From positions 3,968,001 through 4,032,000 of the forward strand of contig NZ_CP019082.1 in assembly GCF_001956985.1 (NCBI RefSeq): a stretch of DNA of 64,000 nt. The letters run 5' to 3'. Below, one piece after another: positions 46,060-57,700 of the stretch. This DNA is from Paludisphaera borealis. Lineage in GTDB: Bacteria; Planctomycetota; Planctomycetia; Isosphaerales; Isosphaeraceae. The position numbers and the translations under genes are program-made. The notes beneath the pieces are model-generated. The model did no database searches. It saw only the letters and a program-made list of their open reading frames with translations, and was not told the DNA's origin. Numbering within the stretch: the stretch's first letter is position 1; the number at the start of each line of letters is the position of its first letter.

Positions 46060-46961
46060 CTAGTTGCGCCGGGCGCGGTGCTCGGGGAAGTCGGACTCGT
46101 ACCGCTTCACCAAGGACTCGACGTCGGCCCCGGTCAGGTAAAGCCTGCCCCGGATCGTCTTGGTCTCGCCCGGCTTCAGGCCGCCGATCCGGAAATCGGA
46201 ATGCAGACAGACGATAACGCCCTGGAAGAGCTCCTGGTACGGCTCCCACGCCGTCGCCAGGATCTGCTTGCCGTCCGCCGAGAAGCAGCCGATCAGGCCG
46301 TTGGAGGGGACCAGGGAGCTCAAGGGACGTGGGTTGACGTCGGCCCGATCGACGTGTTCTGGACGCCAGACCTGGCCGGGCGTGTACCGCGCCTTGGTCG
46401 CCCAGGGGCGCGTCGGCATCCGGGACAGCCGGTCCTCGACGAAGAGGAAGCACTTCGGCAGGTAGGTTTCGGAGTCGCGCTCCGGTTTGACCCCGGTGGA
46501 GGCGGCGACCCGCACGCAGGGCTGGGCCCAATGGGCCCGAGACGCTTGAGCGGTCGGGTTGGCGGAGGTCAGGCGGAAGTCGACCTCGTCGCGGCCGGCC
46601 CGAATGTCGTGGTCGACGACCACCCCGTCCTCCAGGGTGGTGCGGAGCCGAATCCGGCGGCCGTCCGAGCTGGCCTCGACCTGCCTGGTCTCGTGCGGGA
46701 TCACCGTCTCCTTCCAGTCGCGGTCCGTCGAGCCGGGGCGGCAGAACGCCTCCGGATACCAGATCCTCACCTCACCTCCGGGAAGGTCCCGGCCCCGAAC
46801 GGTCAGCATATTGTCGGCCCACGACAGGACGAGCCCTTCGTCGGCCGTGCCCGGGCCGGCCGGGGCGCGGGCCGTGGTCGCTGTGAAGGCGAGAAGCAGC
46901 GTCAGAAGACAGCCGCGCCGGACGTTCCGGCGCGGACCGAGTCGAGAGACGGAATCGTCAC
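46060..46961 (-). CDS. Secreted protein of unknown function, early frameshift
   Basis: About 300 residues. A hydrophobic signal-like stretch (GCLLTLLLAFTATTARA) is followed by a beta-rich domain (LVLSWADNMLTVRGRDLPGG, VRIWYPEAFCRPGSTDRDW, CVRVAASTGVKPERDSETYL, PSNGLIGCFSADGKQILATA, RLYLTGADVESLVKRYE). I do not recognise a family. The main frame has no start codon near the signal peptide. A GTG at 46961 overlaps the stop of the upstream gene as GTGA and reads MTIPSLDSVR, but only joins the main frame if two bases are removed, or one is missing, near CGCGCC at 46934-46940. So the gene is either frameshifted or mis-sequenced here. Confidence 0.6.
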
Positions 46962-47727
46962 GAAGGCGTCGGCGATCGGGCCTCGGAGTCTCCGGTCTTC
47001 GTCGCGGCCGTGAAGGCTCCCGCGTGAGCGGCGGCGGCCCCCATGGCGACCGACAGCCCGCACAAGGCGTCGGCCAGCGGCATGTCGGTCTTCGCACGCG
47101 GGAACGCGAACACGCCCGCGAGCTGGAATACGGCCGCCCCGAGCGCCGCGCCGATCAGCCCCCCCAGGGCCGTCCGGACCACGAGGCCAGCCCTCGCGCG
47201 CAGCCCAAGGCCGAACGCCAGGCCGCCCGCCGCGCCCAGGGCCGCCCAGACGGCGGCGTGGCTGATCAGGGGGAGGAGGAGGTCGCCCGAGATGGGGTCC
47301 GGGTATCGGAAGTACGGGATGAAGACGCCGAAAGCGGCCCCGGCGCCCGCCGCACCTCCGAAGACGAGCCCGACGACCCCCGCGACGACGGCCCTGCGCC
47401 GCGCGAGCCCGCCCGCCCGCCCGCCCGCCCGCCAGGCCCAGGGCCATCGCCGCGCCGCGAACCCCATAGGCCATCACCGCCCGCTTCACATCGGAACGGT
47501 CCGCCGACGCGGCCGTCACGATCCCCTTGGCTTCGCCGTTGACATTCACATCCTCAATCTCGGTGGGGACGCGATGGACGACCGCTTCGGTCGCCAGCCA
47601 GCTCAGCGCGGAGGCGATCGCGCACGCCGCAAGGGCGGCGACCCATGCATCGGCGCCGCGCCGGTCCGCGCCCCGCCTGCATCTCGGCGGACCCGGCCGG
47701 ATTCGGACCCGCTTCGGGCAAGGTCAT
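46958..47727 (-). pseudogene. Membrane protein gene with two frameshifts
   Basis: An ATG at 47727 has AGGAGG in ideal position and reads MTLPEAGPNPAGSAEMQAGR, but the coding quality then moves to the +1 frame near 47653 (DAWVAALAACAIASALSWLA, then VVHRVPTEIEDVNVNGEAKG and AVMAYGVRGAAMALGLAGG). It shifts by +1 again at the GCCC repeat at 47407-47433 and continues GLARRRAVVAGVVGLVFGG to the stop at 46958. The joined product would be about 255 residues with five or more membrane helices. Function is unknown. The stop overlaps the next gene's GTG. Deleting one 4-base repeat unit would repair the second shift only. It may be a decaying gene or a stretch of base-calling errors. Confidence 0.6.
47407..47433. 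repeat. GCCC tetranucleotide repeat (6.75 copies) inside a gene
   Basis: Twenty-seven bases of pure GCCC units (GGGC on the coding strand) fall exactly where the reading frame of the membrane-protein gene changes. Gain or loss of a unit changes the frame by one base. Confidence 0.85.
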
Positions 47728-48376
47728 CGGCGCCCCCTCCTGATCTATGCCTGCTCACATCTTGCTACGGAGCATCAACCCATATGAAATCCGATCGAGT
47801 CGGCCTGCCGCTTCGCAGCGCGCGCCGAGCGACCGTGATGAACGCGCGCAGCCGTGCGCGCTCGAATTGCACCTGCTCCATTAACCATATCGTCGTGCTA
47901 GCCGAAGACCGGCCGCGAAGGGTTCACCATGACGCGGGCGATGGGATCCCCGGCCCAAGGTCCTACGGATGGACGAACATGTCCTCGGTAATACACGATC
48001 CCATTCCGTCCCGAAAGATAATGTCGCTGGTCGACCAGCGGTCTTGCGGAATTCTCGCGGGAGACGGGTAAAGACCGATCCACTCAATAGTCTGCTTGCC
48101 AATGACTTGAGAGCTGAATCTCATGCCATCCACAAGCGACCATTTTTCGTTTTAATGAAAGATATTTCACGATCGCGCATCTTTGTGGATCTGCAAGGTG
48201 CGAAGCAATCCCTGAATCTGGCGGTGATTCGGATCGATTCCACGCTCGTCTTTCATCGTGGGGATTCCTCCGAGCCGGAGATTAGCCGGGAACCCCGAGA
48301 TATTGGGCGGGAGAAAGGGGGGCGCTTCTCAACTTTCGACGGGGGGTTCTTTGGCCTGCTCCCCATTTCCTGCGCC
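47728..48376. other. Gene-poor gap with a possible gene fragment
   Basis: 649 bases without a convincing gene. On the minus strand, 47898-48083 reads RHYLSGRNGIVYYRGHVRPS, then AGDPIARVMVNPSRPVFG, which has protein-like composition and may be the C-terminal relic of a lost gene; I could not assign it. The part 48090-48300 is AT-richer and contains no repeat that I recognise. Confidence 0.35.
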
Positions 48377-49084
48377 CTACCCGACGACCTCGGCGTGAGT
48401 TCCTTGAGAGGCGGGCTTTCGGGCGGACACGAACAGACTGCCGAGTTCGCGGTGTTTCGAGTCGAGCGATGGATCGAAGGCGCGCGGGCGGACGTCGATG
48501 AATCCGGCCGCTTTCAGCACTTTCTCAGCCGTCTCCAGGTCGTACGCAAATCGATGTTCCGTCCCCTGGCGAAAATGGTAGTTGATGTGCTCCAGTCGAG
48601 TCGTACAAGTCTCGGGGTGCCACCCATGCTCGCGGCACGCCTTGAAGTAAGGGGCTTCAGCCCCTTCGCGGTAGTCGGTCAGCGGCCACTCCGTGCCGGG
48701 CACGCTGAACCGGAATTCGCCACCGGGCTTGAGCACCCGCAGGCACTCTCGGAACAGTAAAGAGATCGGTTCGGGGTAGTCGATATGCTCGAAGCAGTGC
48801 TCCGAAAAGATGAGCTCACAGCAGTCGGATTCGAACGGCAGCCCCAGCCTGAGGTCGAGTGTGACATCCCCACCAGGGAAAAGATCGACGTTCAGAAATC
48901 CCTCCTTGCGGTGACGTCCGGAACCCAGGTTGAGCCTTGCCGGTCGCAGCAAGGACTGCTTACGGATTCGACGAAGCCCAGACCGGTGATAGGAAGCGAT
49001 GGCCCGTTCCGTCTGAAGAGTCCGCAGCGCGGCGATTTCTCCCGGAGACAACAGCCGTCGCACGATAGGCTTGATAAGGTTCAT
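48377..49084 (-). CDS. Class I SAM-dependent methyltransferase
   Basis: A 235-residue methyltransferase. Motif I is RLNLGSGRHRKEGFLNVDLF, the acidic region is VTLDLRLGLPFES, and the catalytic-loop region is LIFSEHCFEHIDYPE, followed by LRVLKPGGEFRFSVPG. The type with LNLGSG...GFLNVD is often seen in sugar or lipid biosynthesis clusters, but no such partner lies next to it; its substrate is unknown. The start at 49084 has GAGGTG upstream; an ATG at 49156 is in frame but less likely. Codon usage seems less GC-biased than neighbours. Confidence 0.83.
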   Translation of the reverse strand: MNLIKPIVRRLLSPGEIAALRTLQTERAIASYHRSGLRRIRKQSLLRPARLNLGSGRHRKEGFLNVDLFPGGDVTLDLRLGLPFESDCCELIFSEHCFEHIDYPEPISLLFRECLRVLKPGGEFRFSVPGTEWPLTDYREGAEAPYFKACREHGWHPETCTTRLEHINYHFRQGTEHRFAYDLETAEKVLKAAGFIDVRPRAFDPSLDSKHRELGSLFVSARKPASQGTHAEVVG

Positions 49085-49385
49085 ACCACTGCACCTCTGA
49101 AATTCGGCGGCCGAGGAACCGAAGATGAGCAGCGAGGCGTCGGATGGTTGGTTCAAGGATGGGGGCGACTCCTCCTGGACTGTAACGGCGCCCCCAGGAA
49201 TCGTCAGAAGCCGACGCCTAGGCGGCTTCGTTCAGTCCAGAATACTTCACCACGTAACAGATCCAACCGCACCATACAAGAGTACGGTTTCTCTTCTTCT
49301 CAGCGAGGGGGAAGATAAGATGATGGGGAGCAGGCCAAGTAGCCTTCCCCACGTACAAGAGTTGGTGGCGATTCCTGCACGGCCC
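49085..49385. other. Gene-free gap before the SLOG-family gene
   Basis: Both flanking genes are on the minus strand, so this holds the promoter of the methyltransferase gene. The part 49240-49330 is AT-richer. No repeat or hairpin is obvious. Confidence 0.35.
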
Positions 49386-49886
49386 CTAACTGAACAACCG
49401 ACTGTTCGCCACCTCGTGGAGGAACATCATCAGGAAAACCCTGGCCTTCGCTCCAATCCCGGGGAAGAGGCTTTCCCTGGGGCCGGCGATGGTGAGAACG
49501 ATCTCATCGCTCGGAAAACAAGCCAGTTGTTCCACCATGATCCCTGCTTGCTCGACGGCGGAGAGCGCCGAGAGGTCGCTGGTCGGATAGAACGGCCTCC
49601 CATACTGCCACCAGTACGGCTTGTCTCGGAGATGGCCCGATGAGACCGCCGGGCCGATCCACTGCGTCATCACGGCGTCGCGCGCGTTCCGAAACGTGCG
49701 AGCCGGGTAGCCTGGCGTCGGAGCCTCGACCATCCCGTACATCGCGGCGAACTCGGGGCGGGGGCCGTCCTCGGTCAACCAGCCCTGGGGCATCGCCCCG
49801 CCGGTCGCCAGGCCCAGCCGCTTCGCCGCGCGAAGCGCCGCCTGGTCCACGCCGCTCTGCCCGCCCGATAGGATCTTGAGTTTCAC
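49386..49886 (-). CDS. SLOG-fold/putative molybdenum carrier-like protein
   Basis: A 166-residue protein beginning with GTG and MKLKILSGGQSGVDQAALRA. The GGQ(S/T)GVDxAAL motif and following GGAMPQGWLTEDGP match the putative molybdenum carrier branch of the SLOG/Rossmann (YpsA, LOG) superfamily, which binds nucleotide-type ligands. RTFRNARDAVMTQW and VMVEQLACFPSDEIVLTIAG-like segments (here IMVEQLACF) are consistent with the fold. AAGG lies about 10 bases upstream. It is 49 bases after the FAH-family gene on the same strand, likely one transcript. Confidence 0.75.
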   Translation of the reverse strand: MKLKILSGGQSGVDQAALRAAKRLGLATGGAMPQGWLTEDGPRPEFAAMYGMVEAPTPGYPARTFRNARDAVMTQWIGPAVSSGHLRDKPYWWQYGRPFYPTSDLSALSAVEQAGIMVEQLACFPSDEIVLTIAGPRESLFPGIGAKARVFLMMFLHEVANSRLFS

Positions 49887-49935
49887 GACGCGAGTCCTTG
49901 CTTGGGTCTCCCCCGAGAGGTTTCCGGATCGACGC

Positions 49936-50910
49936 TTAATAATCCTCTTCGGTCTCGGCCTCGACCGGGTTTTCGAGGGTTCCGATCGGGGCGATGGTCG
50001 CGCGGACGAGGTCGCCGGGCTTGAGGTAGGTGCCGGTGGCCGAGCCGACGCCGGAGGGGGTGCCGGTGGCGATCACGTCGCCGGGCTCCAGGGTCACGAA
50101 CTGGGAGAGGAACGCGATCACGGCGGCGACGGGGAAGACCATCTCGGCGGTCGTCGCTTCCTGCTTGATCTGGCCGTTGACCGTCAGCTTGATCGGCAGG
50201 TCCTGGGGGTCGTCGACGGCGTCGGCCGAGAGGATGCAGGGGCCCATGGGGCAGAACGTGTCGTGCCACTTGCCGTGCTGCCAGTCGAAGAACTTGTCGC
50301 GATCGCGGGTCTTCCGCCCCGGGTTGGGCCGGAACCCGCGGTCGCTGATATCGTTGACCACCGTGTAGCCCGCCACGTAATCGAGCGCCTCGGCCTCCGT
50401 CACGTCGCGGCAGCGGCGGCCGATCACGACGCCCAACTCGCACTCCCAGTCGATCTGGTCGGGCGAGGCGGTGGGGATCTCGATCGGGTCGCCCGGATGG
50501 GTCAGCGTGGTGCTCGGCGGCTTCATGAAGACGTAAGGGAACGTCTCCTCGCGCTCGGCGGCGGTCCCCCCGCGCTCGGCGACGTGCTTGGCGTAATTGC
50601 CGGCCAGAAACAGGAGCTTCGACGGGTTCGGCAGCGGCACGAGCAGCCGCACCTCGTCGCAAGGGATCGTCAGCTCGTCCCGATCCATCACGTCGAGCCC
50701 CTCGATCCAGGCGTCCAGCTCGCGGGCCAAGGCGTACGACTCGCCCGCCGGCGGCAGCAGGTCGAGCAGATCCTCCGTCGACGGCAACAACAGCTCACAC
50801 CCGGTCTCGCGGCTGTACATCTCGGCCGCCTGGTCGAGCGGGATCACCACGTCGTCGCCGTAAAACCCCGTCAAGATCAAGTCGTCGAACCGGAACCGAC
50901 AAACGCGCAT
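49936..50910 (-). CDS. Fumarylacetoacetate hydrolase-family protein
   Basis: A 324-residue FAH-superfamily enzyme. The C-terminal catalytic domain (about 95-320) has LFLAGNYAKHV, PYVFMKPPSTTLTHPGDPIE, the metal-binding DWECELGVVIGRRCRDV, VAGYTVVNDISDRGF and GDVIATGTPSGVG. The family hydrolyses or decarboxylates beta-diketo-acids such as ureidoglycolate, acylpyruvates or catechol-pathway intermediates; the substrate cannot be chosen. Residues 1-90 form the usual N-terminal region. GAGGAG is 7 bases upstream of the ATG. Confidence 0.92.
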   Translation of the reverse strand: MRVCRFRFDDLILTGFYGDDVVIPLDQAAEMYSRETGCELLLPSTEDLLDLLPPAGESYALARELDAWIEGLDVMDRDELTIPCDEVRLLVPLPNPSKLLFLAGNYAKHVAERGGTAAEREETFPYVFMKPPSTTLTHPGDPIEIPTASPDQIDWECELGVVIGRRCRDVTEAEALDYVAGYTVVNDISDRGFRPNPGRKTRDRDKFFDWQHGKWHDTFCPMGPCILSADAVDDPQDLPIKLTVNGQIKQEATTAEMVFPVAAVIAFLSQFVTLEPGDVIATGTPSGVGSATGTYLKPGDLVRATIAPIGTLENPVEAETEEDY

Positions 50911-51170
50911 CCGATGGCTCCTCGCCCCTCAAAACAACGTGCCCCCCCAACGAATCCACCCGACCCCTACAGTGTAGCCGAACCGCCGCCGCGCCATCAG
51001 CCTCCCGCCCGCCCACCCCCGAGCGCAATCTCCGAACGGCTCGCCGAGCAACCGCCAAACGATCCCATTGGCTTGACCAAGCGACACCGCCTATCGTATC
51101 GCACAAAAAACGTCAGTTTGAACAAAGACGCTTCCAGGCAACGTGACTTCCAGCGATTTTGAAATGAGTT

Positions 51171-51199
51171 TTGACACGAACGGATTGCGGGGCGATGAT
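51171..51199 (+). promoter_or_regulatory. Candidate sigma-70-type promoter for the FkbM gene
   Basis: TTGACA at 51171-51176 is separated by 17 bases from GATGAT at 51194-51199 (four of six to TATAAT). It lies about 125 bases before the ATG at 51323, in an AT-richer part of the 412-base gap 50911-51322, which otherwise contains nothing recognisable. Confidence 0.35.
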
Positions 51200-51322
51200 A
51201 CTCGGGTGATCACCAACGCGGGAACGCGGACGAGGGGCACCGAGAACCGGCGCCGCCCCGAGCTTGATCTTTCAGAAGTACGTGGCTCTCGGCGCAAACG
51301 TCCCGCGAACAGGAGAGGTCGA

Positions 51323-52213
51323 ATGGCGAGCGATTTGAGCAGCGTCGAACCGGAGCCCGGATCGCCGGAAGCGCGGCTTGATCGCTGGGTCCGCAAGCTC
51401 AAGGAGGACGGGCTCCGTCGAATCCTTTCCCGGCGTTTTGCGTACCAGCGGTACAAAATCAGGGTCGGTTCCGAGCGGCTGTACATGCGGGCCTTCGCCC
51501 GCTACATCAAGGCGACCGGTAATCGGGTGAAGGCCTACGGGCTCGAGTTCGCCGTCGAGTCCCCGGCCGTTTCGTACGAGCAGAAGTACCGGCTCTACAC
51601 CTTGGAATACGAGTTCGACGAGATCCGGCTCCTCAAGGAACACTTGGACCCGTCGCTGCCGACGGTCGAGTTCGGCGGGTCGATCGGGATCGTGGCCTGC
51701 ATCACCAACCGCAGCCTCCAGCGGCCGGCCGAGCACGTCGTCGTCGAGGCCAACCCTCGGGTCGTCCCGGTGCTCGAGGAGAATCGCAAGATCAACGACT
51801 GCCGGTTCGAGATCATCCAAGCGGCGGTCGGCTACGGCGGTCCCACGGTCGACTTCTATTTCGGCGACAACTGCATGACCGGCTCAACCTGCCACCCCGA
51901 CCGCGAGAAGAGCACCGTCCCCACGGTCAACCTGAAATCGATCCTCGACGACCGCGGCTTCGAGCGGATCAACCTGATCGTCGACATCGAGGGCGCCGAA
52001 ATCGCGATGGTCGCCAACGAACTCGAGACCATCAAGCAACGGGTCCAGCTCCTCATCGTCGAGACCCACGAGCGCTTCCTCCGGAAAGGCGAGACCGCCC
52101 TGATGATCCAAGCCCTGGAGAACGCGGGCCTGGCGATCGTCGCCGGCGACCGCGCCGAGCCGTTCGTGCTCGCGTTCCGTAATCGCAACCTCGACGGCGG
52201 GTCCGCGTCGTAA
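51323..52213 (+). CDS. FkbM-family methyltransferase
   Basis: A 296-residue protein of the FkbM methyltransferase family, which O-methylates sugars or polyketides. The motif region PTVEFGGSIGIVACITNRSL replaces the usual DxGxxxG, followed by VVVEANPRVVPVLEENRKIN, and FERINLIVDIEGAEIAMV (DIEGAE, the FkbM signature VDxEGxE). VQLLIVETHERFL closes the domain. Residues 1-60 are a charged extension. AGGAGAGG just before 51323 decides the start. No sugar-biosynthesis cluster is adjacent. Confidence 0.83.
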   Translation: MASDLSSVEPEPGSPEARLDRWVRKLKEDGLRRILSRRFAYQRYKIRVGSERLYMRAFARYIKATGNRVKAYGLEFAVESPAVSYEQKYRLYTLEYEFDEIRLLKEHLDPSLPTVEFGGSIGIVACITNRSLQRPAEHVVVEANPRVVPVLEENRKINDCRFEIIQAAVGYGGPTVDFYFGDNCMTGSTCHPDREKSTVPTVNLKSILDDRGFERINLIVDIEGAEIAMVANELETIKQRVQLLIVETHERFLRKGETALMIQALENAGLAIVAGDRAEPFVLAFRNRNLDGGSAS

Positions 52214-52411
52214 GTCCCCTCGCGAGCGATCGAGCGAAACCCAGCCGTCGTCCTCGCCACCAGCCCCGTCCGACCCGACCCTTGCCCAATTCGCTATTAA
52301 TCCGATAGGATTATCGCAGATTCAGCCGGCCGCGATCAAGGCGCGTCGCGCGGCCTGGAATTTGGAGGCGGATTCGGGCGCGCGCGATGGTTTCAGGAAT
52401 GCGAGACGAGC

Positions 52412-54607
<2,196 letters not shown>

Positions 54608-54663
54608 GCCTGGGTGTCGCGTGACGGTTTCCGAACCCGTGAGAGCGAGCCTCGGCTTGTTCC

Positions 54664-54688
54664 CCCGGGTTCGGAACCCGAACCCGGG
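54664..54688. terminator. GC-rich palindrome between convergent genes
   Basis: CCCGGGTTCGG-AAC-CCGAACCCGGG is a perfect 11-base-arm hairpin between the sulfatase stop (54607) and the convergent surface-protein stop (54747). A related palindrome is at 59892-59912 and a weaker one near 59099-59122; all are followed by similar GGCCACCCG or GGACCGCTCG. They are therefore a repeat family that could act as bidirectional terminators. No T-run is present. Confidence 0.5.
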
Positions 54689-54746
54689 CCACCCGACCGG
54701 ATCAGCGAGAAGCACTTGCGGGCGAACGTCGTTAGGTTGAACTGCC

Positions 54747-57700
54747 TCAGCGTCTCGCTCTCAAAGCGGCAGCCCGGCTGGCGAACACTCGCCCGGAAAC
54801 GCTGGAGCTGCGCATGAAGCCACGAGGTTTTACGAGAACGGCTCGTCGGATCGGCGGGTTGAGCGCCGTAAGCCCCAACCTCGCCGCGAGCCCGCCCGTG
54901 ATGACGACGTTGTCGATCAAGGCCGAGTTCTTGCTCCCCGCCGCACTGACGCCGACGATGGCAAGCCTATGCGAGCCGGAGAGCTTGACCGTGAACGCGT
55001 TGCTCGTGAACAGGACGTAGCGGCCGTCGCTGGTGGGGCTGGCCGTGAAGTCGCCGACGATCTGCTTGTCGATCTTGACCTGGAGCGACTGCATGTTGAC
55101 GCTCCCGTCGTCGAGCCTACGCTGGGCCACCAGGAAGCTGACGGCGTACGCTCCGCCCGCCGTCAGATTCACCATCTGGCTGATGCCGCCCTGGTCTTCG
55201 ATGAAGGCGACCTGCGACCCGACGGGCGCCGGATTGTTTCTCGTGTAAACACTGCCTGTCCCGGCGACGCCGGCGGAGCCGTTGAACGACCAGGAGACGT
55301 TCGGACCGCTCGGGTCGACCGTGTAGTACGGGGCGTTGGTCTGTGGCGGGTTGGTGAAACTCGGGTTGTTGACGAGGACCCTGGGGATGGTCATCTGCGC
55401 GGCGTCGATCGTTATGGTGATGGGGGTCGTGGTTGAGATCGCGTTCTGACTCAGGATGATCGTCGGGTTCTTCGCATCGTCAACCCCATTCGGGAAGTAG
55501 ATGAGCGTCGTTCCCGGGACGATGAAACCCGGCGCCGAGATATACGCTCCCACTTGTCCGGGGCCTGGCGTGAGGATTTGGTTGAGGGTCCTGAGTGGAT
55601 TCGGACCCGTCAGCGTGATGACCGAATACCCCTTGTAAGCGCCGTCCTGCTGAATGCCGATGGTCGCCGTGGTCTGGATGCTGCCCCACTTCGTGGTCGG
55701 GAACCATTCTTCCTGGTTGGTAAGCGGAGTCGCATGGCTTAGCTTGCCCGTCCCCTTGGTCCCCGCGAATCCGATTTGAAGATTACTGGGGAAATGATTG
55801 GAGTCATCTCCCCTGGGTCCGGTCGCGGAAGGATTGGCCAGGTCGTCGTCGATGGAGAAGCCGTACCCCGTCAATCCCGCCACCTTGTGGACGAACCACA
55901 CATAGGGATCAAGATTGTAGACGTTGAATTTCTGGCCGCCCGTGTACGTTTTGGGGTCGGGATACCAGAGCGACTGATCGGGGACCTGATAGTAATCATA
56001 AACCCCGCGCAGGATCGACTTCGCGATGTCGCGAGCCTCACCCACGAGAATGGTGCCCCAGGCACTCTTGTCATGGGTCGGAAGGTTCGCCCAGAACTTG
56101 ACCACATGGGCGACCAGATTCATCGAAGTGGGCAGATAGGGGGACGGCGGAAGGCCGACGGCCTGAATCGCCATCGACTCATAAACGGATGCCGCGAACA
56201 GTTTGGCGTTCTGCTGGTCGGCAGGGGCGAACGACAGATCGTACGGATGTGTATATTGGGCCGACACCGCATCAAGGGCGAGCGTCTGCGGCTTGCCGAA
56301 GGTGTATGTCTGGGTCGGCGGCGTATTGGCATCAGGGAGCTGACTGAGGTAGATCGTGTTCCCATCGATCTTGAGGATCGTGGTCCCCGCGGGGATGCCC
56401 TGGGCGGCCGTCACCGTCATTCCCACGGCCAGCGGCACGGCGGGAGGGGAAGTCAGTGTGATCTGGTTCGTCAAGAGCTGAGGTCCGCCGCCGATACTGC
56501 TGTAGACGACGGCGCCCTGAGCGGTCTCGGTCGTGAAATTCGCGAACTGTTTGACATAATAGTTCGCCCAGGAATACCAGAGATTGGTGATGGCGGCGGC
56601 CGCGTAATCGGTGCCCGTACGCTGGAAGACGTAGGACATGCCGACGCCCGTGGGCAAGGTGCGGCCGTCCGCGAGCTTCACGACGGCGGTGCCCCCCGTG
56701 ATATCCGCCGTGGCTTTCGCCCCTTTGCCCCGGCCGCTGGGGTCGAAGAAGGTGATCGTCGGCGGCGAGGTGTAGCCGCTGCCCGGATTCACCAGGCCCA
56801 CGCTTTCGATCTCGCCGTTCTTGCCGATGTTGACCTGGCCCACGGCGTCTACACCGTTGCCGTTGGCGCCGCTGATGATGACCTTGGTGTTCGGCCCGTA
56901 ACCCGAGCCCCCCGCGCCCGGCGTGATGTTGATGGCGCGCACCTGGGAAGAGGGATTGTAGCTCACCAGCGTTCCCAGCACCCCCTGATACTTGGGGTCG
57001 CTCGTCGAGATCGTGAAGCTGATCGCCTGCTTGCTCGCCACCATCGAAGCGATGTTCTGAATAAAGACCGCGCGCTGGCCCGGGCCGAATTCCAGAGGAA
57101 GCATCGTCGCATTGGGATCGTTTAAAACATCCCCGCCCGCGCTGGCCTGGATCGCTCCGCCGCCGCTGCTCGAAAGCAGCCATCGGTTATTGTCGTAATG
57201 GGACCGATTCACCGCGGGGTCGCCCACGTGGACGTTCAGCGGACTGTTGTCGAATATGTTGGATCCCGAGGGGATGATGTACTCGTTCGGGTTGGGATTG
57301 TAATATTGCGGCCAGCCCGCTCCGCCGAAATAGTAGTCTCCGACCGACGCCGGACCTTGGTTCGTGACGAAGCTCTTGATCAAGGACGTAAGCGTCGCGG
57401 CGTCCTTGTTTGAACCGTGCCAGCCGAAGTCTTTGTTGGGAAGGTAGTATTGCAGGTTGTTCGATTGAACCGACCCCGATGTAATCGGGACGTTGCTCGC
57501 TTCCATGGACGCAGGCGCGGAGAGTTTGTTGACGTTCGTTACGTCATAGTTCAGGAGGGCGAACGTCTGAAAGGAATCATCAATGAAATTCTTCAGGTAA
57601 GGATCACGGAACGTCACTTCCGCCGGCTGGGACGGGGCGTCGTCCGACGTGGTGAGGGGCGGCGACGTGGAGTAATAGAACATGACGAGAGGGCTTTGGC

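Noticed and set aside
47969-48760. A 263-codon plus-strand frame overlapping the methyltransferase
   Set aside because: It is antisense to a methyltransferase with clear SAM-binding motifs and has no motif of its own.
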